This document shows, one piece after another, positions 8,854 to 14,913 of a stretch of DNA of 22,239 bases. Origin of the DNA: AWTP1-18 sp036518635 (lineage in GTDB: Bacteria > Pseudomonadota > Gammaproteobacteria > Burkholderiales > Rhodocyclaceae); assembly GCA_036518635.1 (NCBI GenBank), contig DATDMT010000011.1:1-22239 (forward strand). The letters are read 5' to 3'. Each line of letters starts with the position of its first letter. Within the stretch, counting starts at the first letter, position 1. The notes beneath the pieces were generated by a model. The model saw only the letters and a list, made by a program, of their open reading frames with translations, was not told the DNA's origin and made no database searches. A program made the translations under genes and the position numbers.

Positions 8854-9569
8854 TGCAACTCGACCGCATCCTCCAGTCCCAAGGCTTCGGCACCCGCAAG
8901 GAATGCCGTTCCCTGGTCCGCCACGGCCATTGCGTGATCGGCGGCGAAACGATCGAAGACCCCTTCCAGGAATTCGCCGAGGCCGGCCTCGAATTCGAGA
9001 TCGACGGCGAGCCCTGGCGCTACCGGGAGAAGGCCTACGTGCTGCTGCACAAGCCGGCGGACACCGAGTGCTCCCGCTCGCCCCGGGGCTACCCCGGCGT
9101 GCTGTCGCTGCTGCCGCAGCCGCTGTTCGAGCGCGGCCTGCAGAGCGTCGGCCGCCTGGACGTGGACACCACGGGCCTGTTGCTGCTGACCGATGACGGC
9201 ACCTTCATCCACCAGGTGACCTCGCCCAAACGCAAAGTGAACAAGGTCTATCGGGTCACGGTGAAGCACGCGATCAACGACGACATGCTCAGCCAGTTGC
9301 GCGAAGGCGTGGTGCTCCATGACGCGCCGGAAGCGGTGGCCGCCATCGCCGCGGTGCCGGTGGACAGCCACGTCTTCGATCTGACCATCCGCGAGGGCCG
9401 CTACCACCAGGTCAAGCGCATGGTCGCCGCCGCCGGCAACCGGGTTGAAGCCCTCTGTCGCATCGCCGTCGGCGGCCTGACTCTGCCGGCCGACATGGCT
9501 CCGGGCGAATGGAAATGGCTGGAAGAGGAAGACCTGCAGCAGCTCTGGCGCGGCGTTGAGGCCGGCTAG
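8853..9569 (+). CDS. rsuA: 16S rRNA pseudouridine(516) synthase RsuA
   Basis: Isomerises U516 of 16S rRNA to pseudouridine. The 238 residues compare with 231 in E. coli. An N-terminal S4-like RNA-binding segment (RILQSQGFGTRKECRSLVRHG; 1-45) precedes the catalytic domain. The family motif GRLDVDTTGLLLLTDDG is at about 100-116, with catalytic Asp103, then KVYRVTV and the C-terminal EGRYHQVKRMVAAAGNRV. ATG 8853 overlaps the metH stop (TGATG), so it is probably translated by re-initiation and co-regulated with metH. The functional link is not obvious, though pseudouridine synthases often sit in such chance operons. RsuA is preferred over RluB, RluE or RluF on length and N-terminus; closely related family members cannot be fully excluded. 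Confidence 0.9.
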
Positions 9570-9572
9570 GCG

Positions 9573-9601
9573 CGCGGGCGGCGCTTCAATCGCCGCCCGC
9601 G
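9573..9601. terminator. GC-rich hairpin between convergent genes
   Basis: An 11-bp perfect stem has the core GCGGGCGGCG (9574-9583) and CGCCGCCCGC (9591-9600), extended by one C-G pair, with a 7-nt loop. It sits between the rsuA stop and the stop of the convergent minus-strand gene, which overlaps the loop and right arm. There is no T-run, so termination may be factor-assisted; it could serve both directions. Confidence 0.55.
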
Positions 9602-10611
9602 TCGAGGTAGCGCTGGCGCGCCGCCTTTACCGACAGATAGAAATCCAGCGCACCGCCAAGCAAGGCGCCCGGCACGCCACCGAGAAATAAGCTCACCAGC
9701 GCACCCCAGTCGGTGAGCAGAATAGCCAGCACCGCCCCGGCGACGCAGCCCTTGCCGGCCCAGGACTTCATGCCCCAGAAGGTATCCGACTGCACTTGGT
9801 CTGCCACCCTGATGGCAGCTTTGCGCTCGGCGCGAAAACGCGTTGCTTCTTCGCCATCGGCGACCGGCAGATCGGTGGCTAACACCCGCAATATCTTCGC
9901 CGCGACGACGACCATGGATGAATTGATTTTCTCCAGCGGCAAGGAAAAAGCGTCGCCCTCCAGGGTCATCCGCGCCTCCAGCACGCCGTCGCACAAAATG
10001 ATCTGCTCTTCGAATCGACCACACAGCGAATGAAAATCCTCCAGCGCGCGCAGCCGACTTGGGGAGCGCAGAAATGCCCCGGTAAATTCCGGCATGTCGC
10101 TATAGACGTAGAAGTCTTCGTCGATGGCAGGCTGCCCGGTTTTGATTTCGATGCCCAGAAAATTCAGCCTGCGTTCGGATTTCCAGGCCGCCAAGCGATT
10201 GACGATCGTCAGGCGGCCGGCCGAAGGAAGCTTGATGGCGACAAAGAAGTAAAAAGAGGCTGGCCCGGAGGATGTCCTGCTGGTATGCACCAGGGTCTCG
10301 TCGGCGATGCCGTATTGAAAATCGACGCCGTCGATCAGCGCCCGGTAGGTGCCCCCGGCAAACCTCGTCTCCACCAGAGTGGCCTTAAGGTCATCGGCCA
10401 GCCCCCGGAAAAATGCCTCCCGCCGCTTCGCCATCTTCGGCGCCAGGAACATTGCGCGAAGGCTGACGTACCAGATGAGTGGAACAGGCGAGGAAACGAT
10501 CAGCCAAAGGGCCAACATGCCGATTGATGCGGAGACGGGGAACAGCCACAGTGCAAGGCCGGTGTAGCCCAACGCAAGCAACAGACCGATGCCAACGACA
10601 CCGCGGTTCAT
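9586..10611 (-). CDS. Membrane protein of unknown function, possibly DUF3137-like
   Basis: A 341-residue protein. Two transmembrane helices lie at the N-terminus (about 6-25 and 29-50; GIGLLLALGYTGLALWLFPV, then MLALWLIVSSPVPLIWYV). A large soluble region follows, about 55-275. Two or three hydrophobic segments lie near the C-terminus (GCVAGAVLAILL, LVSLFLGGVPGALLGGAL), ending in a basic tail. The soluble part contains EDFYVYSDMPEFTGAFLRSP, which resembles DUF3137-type proteins; I would not rely on this. Base composition is somewhat lower in GC than metH. ATG 10611 has an AGGGGA site about 7 nt upstream. It is followed by the rsuA-side hairpin, and the next gene upstream on the same strand ends 70 bp away. 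Function unknown. Confidence 0.75.
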   Translation of the reverse strand: MNRGVVGIGLLLALGYTGLALWLFPVSASIGMLALWLIVSSPVPLIWYVSLRAMFLAPKMAKRREAFFRGLADDLKATLVETRFAGGTYRALIDGVDFQYGIADETLVHTSRTSSGPASFYFFVAIKLPSAGRLTIVNRLAAWKSERRLNFLGIEIKTGQPAIDEDFYVYSDMPEFTGAFLRSPSRLRALEDFHSLCGRFEEQIILCDGVLEARMTLEGDAFSLPLEKINSSMVVVAAKILRVLATDLPVADGEEATRFRAERKAAIRVADQVQSDTFWGMKSWAGKGCVAGAVLAILLTDWGALVSLFLGGVPGALLGGALDFYLSVKAARQRYLDAGGD

Positions 10612-10681
10612 GGCATTCCCCTATTCAATCGAAGTGCCAGTTCTGATCTGCGCCCAAATGACGCCACGGGACCGACGCGTT

Positions 10682-11008
10682 CTATTCTGGCAGCAATGCC
10701 GCCAGGCCATGGCGCGCCCGCGCCCGGTTGCACTTCTCGTCCCCTGCCTGCAACTCACGGCAGGGTGAGGTGCGCAACTCATAAATCGAGCAACCCACTT
10801 CACGGCCGATCTCACCCTGCAGCGCGACGCAGTGCGGCTCCTTGCCGTTGGTGCCACGCATGCAACTGAAGTGGTCGTTGACCTTCTCGGTGAATTCCGC
10901 CGGCAAGCCATAGACCTCAGCCTCGGCCCAGTAGAAGGACACGCGGAAATGGGCACAGCAGGCACCGCAGCCTAGGCAGGGGTTGGGGGATGGCGCAGAG
11001 GCGCTCAT
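10682..11008 (-). CDS. YkgJ-family cysteine cluster protein
   Basis: A 108-residue cytoplasmic protein of the zinc- or iron-chelating CxxCxxCC family. The hallmark NPCLGCGACCAHF places Cys at 11, 14, 17 and 18. Further cysteines at 49, 60, 73, 83 and 93 include the family pattern CSIYELRTSPCREL. The likely role is binding a metal or Fe-S cluster; the exact function of YkgJ proteins is not established. ATG 11008 has no obvious Shine-Dalgarno. It lies in a loose minus-strand series with the secreted protein gene upstream (68-bp gap) and the membrane protein gene downstream (70-bp gap), without clear operon coupling. Confidence 0.85.
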   Translation of the reverse strand: MSASAPSPNPCLGCGACCAHFRVSFYWAEAEVYGLPAEFTEKVNDHFSCMRGTNGKEPHCVALQGEIGREVGCSIYELRTSPCRELQAGDEKCNRARARHGLAALLPE

Positions 11009-11076
11009 GGATTTTGGCGAAACACGAAGGGGGGTGCAGTTTACCGGTGTACCCCCCCGGCAGCCGATGGCTGGCT

Positions 11077-11619
11077 CTATTCGATCACCAACTCCGGCAG
11101 CGGATGCGAACCCAGGTCCGCCGCCTGGAGGAATTCCGGGGTCAGCGGATTAATGTTGTTGCCGCTCGGCACGATGATCGGCTCCATGTCGGCGTCGAAG
11201 AGTTTGCCGACCAGCTTGTCGCCTTCGCGGTGCAGCTTCCACATCATGCCGTTGCGCGAATTGATGCTCAGCGCCGGGGGCGGCTTGTGCATGAACAGCA
11301 GTTGGTATTCGAGGGCCGACCAGTCGTTGCTGCTGACTTCATCGCGCTTGCCGTAGGGGAAGTGGCAGAGGCTGCGCTTCGGCGTCTGCATGCAGCGGAA
11401 GGGCGCCATCGAGAGGAAGTATTCCTCGAAGCGCTGCGGGTCGAGGGTGAACTTGAACTTCCATTTGCCTTCGCCGGCCGGGGTGAAGTTCACCAGGCCG
11501 ACGGCGACGCGCTCGCCGGCGGCGTTGCCGAAGAAGACGATCTTTTCGCCGTCGAGGCCGTCGGCGCGGGCGGCGAATATGGACAGCAGCAGGCAGCAGC
11601 CGATTAGTATTTTTTTCAT
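11077..11619 (-). CDS. Secreted/periplasmic protein of unknown function
   Basis: 180 residues with a typical Sec signal peptide: basic MKK, hydrophobic core ILIGCCLLLSIF, and a probable cleavage site after ARA (residue 19) before DGLDGEK. The mature part appears beta-rich (EKIVFFGNAAGERVAVGLVNF; KWKFKFTLDPQRFEEYFLSM). Two cysteines (76 and 85, in FRCMQTPKRSLCHF) could form a disulfide. I recognise no family. ATG 11619 has a GGAGA site about 6 nt upstream. It is divergent from the cupin gene; the gap holds a GC-rich palindrome. Confidence 0.75.
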   Translation of the reverse strand: MKKILIGCCLLLSIFAARADGLDGEKIVFFGNAAGERVAVGLVNFTPAGEGKWKFKFTLDPQRFEEYFLSMAPFRCMQTPKRSLCHFPYGKRDEVSSNDWSALEYQLLFMHKPPPALSINSRNGMMWKLHREGDKLVGKLFDADMEPIIVPSGNNINPLTPEFLQAADLGSHPLPELVIE

Positions 11620-11644
11620 GGCGGTCTCCGCGTTCTGGGGGTGC

Positions 11645-11667
11645 CGGCCCGGTGCGATGCCGGGCCG
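11645..11667. repeat. Palindrome in the divergent intergenic region
   Basis: CGGCCCGG (11645-11652) and CCGGGCCG (11660-11667) form an 8-bp perfect inverted repeat with a 7-nt spacer. It lies between the divergently oriented secreted-protein and cupin genes. A stem-loop or a regulator site are both possible; nothing decides between them. Confidence 0.4.
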
Positions 11668-11719
11668 CGAAGCATCAGCATACGCTTATCTTATCGACGG
11701 GTGGCGGCAGGGCCGGGGC

Positions 11720-11725
11720 TAAAAT
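11720..11725 (+). promoter_or_regulatory. Candidate -10 box for the cupin operon
   Basis: TAAAAT matches the -10 consensus at 5 of 6 positions and lies 32 bp before the cupin ATG. No convincing -35 hexamer is at the right distance, so this is tentative. Confidence 0.35.
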
Positions 11726-11757
11726 GCCCGCCCTCGACCGCCCGCCTGGGGACCGCC

Positions 11758-12153
11758 ATGACGCTGATCACCTTCGACACCCTGCCCGCCGCCGTGGCCG
11801 ACCGGCCGGCCGCCGAGCGCTGCCTCGGCACGCCGCCGCTGCGCCTGACCCAGAGCGTGTACCAGGGCGACGGCGGCGCGGTGGATTGCGGGCTGTGGCA
11901 ATGCGAACCGGGGGCTTGGCGGATCGCCTTCCATGAGGGGCGACACGAATTCTTCCAGGTGCTCGAGGGCCGCCTCCGTATCCGCGACGAGGCCGGCGTG
12001 GCGCGGGAATTCGGCCCCGGCGAGGCCTGCGTGATACCCGCCGGATTTCGCGGGATATTCGAAGTGATTGAGCCGGTTCGCAAGTATTATGTGATGGTCG
12101 ATCGCCCGCCAACGACGGCGGGCGCGGCCCCCGGCAATCAGGAGCATGCATGA
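11758..12153 (+). CDS. Cupin-domain protein (Cupin_3/DUF861-like)
   Basis: A 131-residue single-domain cupin. The barrel core is recognisable as GLWQCEPGAWRIAFHEGRHEFFQVLEG followed by RIRDEAG, then FGPGEACVIPAGFRGIFEV. This is the pattern of the Cupin_3 group related to ureidoglycine aminohydrolase and EutQ-type cupins. H59 and H63 with E64 are candidate metal ligands, but the classical HxH pair is incomplete, so catalysis is uncertain. ATG 11758 follows a weak GGGGA; the frame is open further upstream without support. Its stop overlaps the start of the next gene (ATGA), so the two are co-translated. Confidence 0.8.
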   Translation: MTLITFDTLPAAVADRPAAERCLGTPPLRLTQSVYQGDGGAVDCGLWQCEPGAWRIAFHEGRHEFFQVLEGRLRIRDEAGVAREFGPGEACVIPAGFRGIFEVIEPVRKYYVMVDRPPTTAGAAPGNQEHA

Positions 12154-12725
12154 GCGAGAACATTGACAAGGGCACCCGCGCCCACGCCCCCGACCTGGAC
12201 TGGAGCCAGGTGAGGGAGACCGTACTGATGCTGGAACTGGCCGCCGGCCAGGTGGAAGCGGCGATGACGGATTCGAATTCCTCGGTGGCGGTGCTGACCG
12301 ACACCTTCACCTCGATGGCCGAGACCCTGGCCACCATCGATGCGGCCCTCAACACCCTGCCCGACAGCGTCGGCAACGGCCTGGTCAAGGCCGAAATCCG
12401 CGAGGGCACGCGGCAGATTTCGGAGAAGGTGCACCACGCGATCATCGCCTTCCAGTTCTACGACAAGCTGGTGCAGCGCCTGGACCATGTCTGCCACGGC
12501 CTGAGCGGACTGTCCGACGTGGTCTCGGACAAGGCCAAGCTCTACAGCCCCGACGAATGGGTGGGCTTGCAGCAGCGCATCGCCTCGAAGTACACGATGA
12601 TCGAGGAACGCCAGATGTTCGACGCGGTGCTGCAGGGCATGCCGGTGCAGGAAGCGCTCAAGCAGTACATGAGCGAACGGATGAAGGAAGTGGAAGAGAG
12701 CGGCGGCGAGATCGAGTTGTTCTAA
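12150..12725 (+). CDS. Chemotaxis-associated helical protein, CheZ-like by layout
   Basis: 191 residues, predicted almost entirely helical and soluble. A long N-terminal amphipathic region (about 18-95) is followed by HHAIIAFQFYDKLVQRLDHV (about 95-114), similar to the FQxxDxxxQRLxHV segments of CheZ-like and MCP-associated proteins. A further helix leads to an acidic C-terminus, EESGGEIELF. The short acidic, hydrophobic-ended tail resembles CheY-binding peptides such as that of CheZ. However, the catalytic Asp and Gln of E. coli CheZ do not align cleanly (Gln102 and Lys106 fall there), so phosphatase activity is not supported. Translational coupling to the cupin is by ATGA overlap. Role inferred; confidence in it being a real gene is high. 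Confidence 0.75.
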   Translation: MSENIDKGTRAHAPDLDWSQVRETVLMLELAAGQVEAAMTDSNSSVAVLTDTFTSMAETLATIDAALNTLPDSVGNGLVKAEIREGTRQISEKVHHAIIAFQFYDKLVQRLDHVCHGLSGLSDVVSDKAKLYSPDEWVGLQQRIASKYTMIEERQMFDAVLQGMPVQEALKQYMSERMKEVEESGGEIELF

Positions 12726-12739
12726 CACCGCGCCTGTCT

Positions 12740-12758
12740 GGGGCCCGCCTCGGGCCCC
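12740..12758. terminator. GC-rich hairpin between convergent genes
   Basis: GGGGCCCG (12740-12747) and CGGGCCCC (12751-12758) form an 8-bp stem with the 3-nt loop CCT. It lies between the stop codons of the CheZ-like gene and the NafY-like gene. No T-run follows. It probably serves as a bidirectional end point. Confidence 0.5.
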
Positions 12759-12762
12759 GCGA

Positions 12763-13497
12763 TCACTCTTCCAATGCGGCTTCGGCGCGGTAGTTCTTCA
12801 GCCGCTGCTCGGGGCTCACCCCCAACACTTTCAGCAGCCAGGGCGGCGGTGTGCGCAGCGCCTGCTGGAACTCGGCAACCACCTCTTCGGCCGTACCGCC
12901 CTGGATGCGCTTGATCGGGAAGATGTCGGCGCGGATCACCTTGGCCGCCGCCGGCCCGCCCATAGACACCACGTAGAGCACGTGGCAGTCCCGGATCAGG
13001 CTGACGCGGAAGGCGTTCTTGTCCGGGGCGAAATCGGCCTCCAGGGCCGGACGCACATCCACCAGGCGGCTTTCCTCAGGCGACACCTGATAGACCAGGT
13101 AGCGCAGGCAGGAACCGAAGTGGCCGTTGAGCTCGGCGCCGCTGTCGGAGGCCAGGGCAATGCGCAGGGAGCCGGGCATCTCGTCCGCGGCGTAGGGCTG
13201 AATCGTCGGCAGGTTCTCGTCTTCGGCGGCATCGCCCCAGAGGATGCGCACCGCCAGCTTCATGGCGTCGAGACCGATGCCGATGTCCTCTCCGTCCTCC
13301 TCGCCGCCGGAGAGGTCGCCGAGGCCGGTCTTCAGGTCGGTGACGGTGATCTTGCGCAGCACCTCGATATCTAGCTGTTCGCCGAGGCGGCTCTGCAGCG
13401 CGCTGATCAGACGCGGCAGCGGGATGTGGGGCAGGGCGCGGGCGGCGAGGGCCACCCGCAGGGCCGCATCGCGGGAGATGGCAGGGGTTTCGGACAT
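12763..13497 (-). CDS. NafY/NifY-like dinitrogenase iron-molybdenum cofactor protein
   Basis: 244 residues with the two-domain layout of NafY (about 232 in Azotobacter vinelandii). A helical N-terminal domain (about 8-60; RDAALRVALAARALPHIPLPRL) is joined by an acidic Gly/Asp linker to a NifX/NifB-type cofactor-binding domain (about 108-215). In the second domain LRIALASDSG and NGHFGSCLRYLVYQVS carry His126, the likely equivalent of the FeMo-co-ligating His of NafY; SMGGPAAAKVIRADIFPI follows. NafY binds apo-dinitrogenase and FeMo-co during nitrogenase maturation. The start is ATG 13497, with AAGGAGTG at 13502-13509; an upstream in-frame start at 13578 lies above the predicted transcription start. 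A sigma-54 promoter and a NifA-type site lie upstream, supporting a nitrogen-fixation role. No other nif gene is in the window. Confidence 0.85.
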   Translation of the reverse strand: MSETPAISRDAALRVALAARALPHIPLPRLISALQSRLGEQLDIEVLRKITVTDLKTGLGDLSGGEEDGEDIGIGLDAMKLAVRILWGDAAEDENLPTIQPYAADEMPGSLRIALASDSGAELNGHFGSCLRYLVYQVSPEESRLVDVRPALEADFAPDKNAFRVSLIRDCHVLYVVSMGGPAAAKVIRADIFPIKRIQGGTAEEVVAEFQQALRTPPPWLLKVLGVSPEQRLKNYRAEAALEE

Positions 13498-13546
13498 GGT
13501 GCACTCCTTGGGGAAGGAAAGGGATTGTTGTGTTTTCCCCGAGTAG

Positions 13547-13563
13547 TGCAGATTGAGTGCCAG
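13547..13563 (-). promoter_or_regulatory. Sigma-54 (-24/-12) promoter of the NafY-like gene
   Basis: On the minus strand CTGGCACTCAATCTGCA matches the RpoN consensus TGGCAC-N5-TTGCA with one mismatch. The invariant GG (13561-13560) and GC (13549-13548) are exactly 10 bp apart. Transcription would begin near 13536, leaving a 39-nt leader with a strong Shine-Dalgarno. It lies inside the extended open frame upstream of the true start, which explains why that extension should not be translated. Confidence 0.7.
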
Positions 13564-13638
13564 GCCCGCCGCAGCCATTAACCGATTGTTTTGCTTGGCC
13601 TCTCTGTCGCCGGCTTAGCCATGCGATGACAAAGGTTT

Positions 13639-13654
13639 TGTCGCTTCGGCGACA
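13639..13654. promoter_or_regulatory. Candidate NifA upstream activator site, TGT-N10-ACA
   Basis: TGTCGCTTCGGCGACA exactly fits the NifA binding consensus TGT-N10-ACA and is centred about 110 bp upstream of the predicted sigma-54 start, the usual distance. It is also a 6-bp perfect hairpin with a TTCG loop, 7 bp after the DUF1840 stop, so a 3'-end stem-loop is an alternative. It lacks a T-run on the minus strand. Confidence 0.5.
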
Positions 13655-13660
13655 GGCGGC

Positions 13661-13978
13661 TCAGCCCCAGGTGACCGGCTTGCCCTTTTTCTGCGCCCAT
13701 TCCAGCAGTTCCAGCAGCGGCACCGCGCGCTGCGCGGTGCTGACGCCGGCCGGGGCGCCGCTGGGCCGATCCTCATCGTCGTCGTCCTGCAGCCCAGCGC
13801 GGCGTGCCTTGTCCTCGGCGATCGCTGCGCGCAGGCCGGCGATGGCCTCGGGCAGTTGTTCGAGGGTGACGATGCCCTCGTCGGTGACGCGCTTGCCCAT
13901 CAGTTCCATCATGCGTTTGGCGACGTCGCCGAACATGATGACGTCGCCGGCGGCGGCGGAGCGGAAGGTGATGATCAC
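13661..13978 (-). CDS. DUF1840 domain protein
   Basis: A 105-residue protein of the DUF1840 family, small and mostly betaproteobacterial. The signature is at the N-terminus (IITFRSAAAGDVIMFGDVAKRMMELMGK), followed by GIVTLEQLPEAIAGLRAAI, an acidic DDDDED stretch, and a C-terminal helix ending in LLEWAQKKGKPVTWG. Function unknown. The start is GTG 13978, because AAGGAGAA lies about 7 nt ahead of it and the GTG overlaps the hydrolase stop (GTGA). ATG 13999, in frame, would add seven residues from inside the hydrolase gene. The coupling indicates co-expression with the hydrolase. Confidence 0.85.
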   Translation of the reverse strand: MIITFRSAAAGDVIMFGDVAKRMMELMGKRVTDEGIVTLEQLPEAIAGLRAAIAEDKARRAGLQDDDDEDRPSGAPAGVSTAQRAVPLLELLEWAQKKGKPVTWG

Positions 13979-14796
13979 AGTTGGTTCTCCTTGAGCCATT
14001 GCAGTACGCGCTGCGCCACCAGTTGCCAGTCCCGCTCCAGCATCAGGCCGTGGCCCATGGCGGGGAAGATATGGCTGCCGACGCCGTAGCTGCGCGCCGT
14101 CATGTCTACGGCGCTGGGTGGAATCAGGTGGTCGAGTTCGGCGCCAAGCAGCAGCAGGCGTTCGCGCCGGTTGGCGACGCCCTTCAGCACCTGCGCCGGG
14201 CTCGGCAGGGCGAACATCATCATGTCCCACATGGCACGGTGCGATTCGGGCTGGGCTAGGCGCAGAAAGCGGGTCAGGTCCTCGACGCTGATCTCCTGGG
14301 CGAACAGGGCATCGCGCAGGGACTCCAGCGAAGCCATGCCGCCGGCCATGATGCCGTTCAGGTCCTGCATCAGCGCCGGCTTGCTGAACATCATGCTGAA
14401 GGCCGAGCCCATCAGGCCCTGCGGCGGCACCGAGCACATCAACAGCGCCGCCGGGGCGGCGTGGCGCTCCAGATAGCGCTGCACGACGAAGCCGCCCATC
14501 GAGTGGCCGATCAGCACCGGCGGCGCCGGCAAAGTGGCGACGGCGGCGGCCACGTCGGCCACGTAGTCGTCGATGGCGAGGCTATCGAGGCGCTCGCGGC
14601 CGGGGCTGTGGCCGTGGCCCGAGAGCGAGACGGCATGGGCGGCGTAACCCTGGGCGGCGAACCAGGCGAGGAAGTGTTCGTCCCAGCACCAGGCGGCGGT
14701 GAAGGCGCCATGCACGAACAGCAGGGGGGTCGGCTGGGCCTCGCCTGCAGGCAGGCGGCTGACGATTTCGAGGGTTTCTTTACGGGGGGAATTCAT
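13975..14796 (-). CDS. Alpha/beta-hydrolase fold protein
   Basis: 273 residues with the full alpha/beta-hydrolase plan: LLFVHGAFTAAWCWDEHF (oxyanion region, about 25-42), the nucleophile elbow GHSMGG with Ser99, a cap region rich in Met/Phe (about 120-200), a late acid in LLLGAELDHLIPPSAVD, and the catalytic His in PAMGHGLMLE. The enzyme is probably an esterase, lipase-like or C-C hydrolase; the substrate cannot be inferred. No signal peptide is seen, so it is probably cytoplasmic. It ends by overlapping the DUF1840 start. Upstream lies the large inverted repeat that separates it from cca, so it probably has its own promoter. Confidence 0.9.
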   Translation of the reverse strand: MNSPRKETLEIVSRLPAGEAQPTPLLFVHGAFTAAWCWDEHFLAWFAAQGYAAHAVSLSGHGHSPGRERLDSLAIDDYVADVAAAVATLPAPPVLIGHSMGGFVVQRYLERHAAPAALLMCSVPPQGLMGSAFSMMFSKPALMQDLNGIMAGGMASLESLRDALFAQEISVEDLTRFLRLAQPESHRAMWDMMMFALPSPAQVLKGVANRRERLLLLGAELDHLIPPSAVDMTARSYGVGSHIFPAMGHGLMLERDWQLVAQRVLQWLKENQL

Positions 14797-14808
14797 AAGG
14801 GCTATTGA

Positions 14809-14905
14809 ACCACGGCGACACGGTGAGCACGGCGAAAACCCAAAAGCGAATTAACTACGTGATCTATTGATCTTGATTTCGCCGTGCTCGCCGTGTCGCC
14901 GTGGT
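14809..14905. repeat. Large inverted repeat: 29-bp arms, 39-bp spacer
   Basis: Left arm 14809-14837 (begins ACCACGGCGACACGG) and right arm 14877-14905 are complementary at all 29 positions except a G-T pair at 14824/14890. Each arm is itself built of a tandem CACGGCGA / CACGGTGAG-like unit. The AT-rich spacer (14838-14876) has no gene. The right arm ends 9 bp from the cca stop codon. Similar CACGG(A/C)GACACGG palindromes are common intergenic repeats in several bacterial groups (from memory). It may act as a transcription end for cca or be a non-autonomous repeat. Confidence 0.9.
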
Positions 14906-14913
14906 GAACGTTT

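Noticed and set aside
13498..13578. A 27-residue N-terminal extension of the NafY-like protein
   Set aside because: Its codons cover the sigma-54 promoter and the leader with the AAGGAGTG site, so it would not be on the main transcript.
13979..14437. A long upstream extension of the DUF1840 frame into the hydrolase gene
   Set aside because: It is Arg/Pro/Gly-rich out-of-frame sequence of the hydrolase; DUF1840 similarity begins at the GTG, which has its own Shine-Dalgarno.
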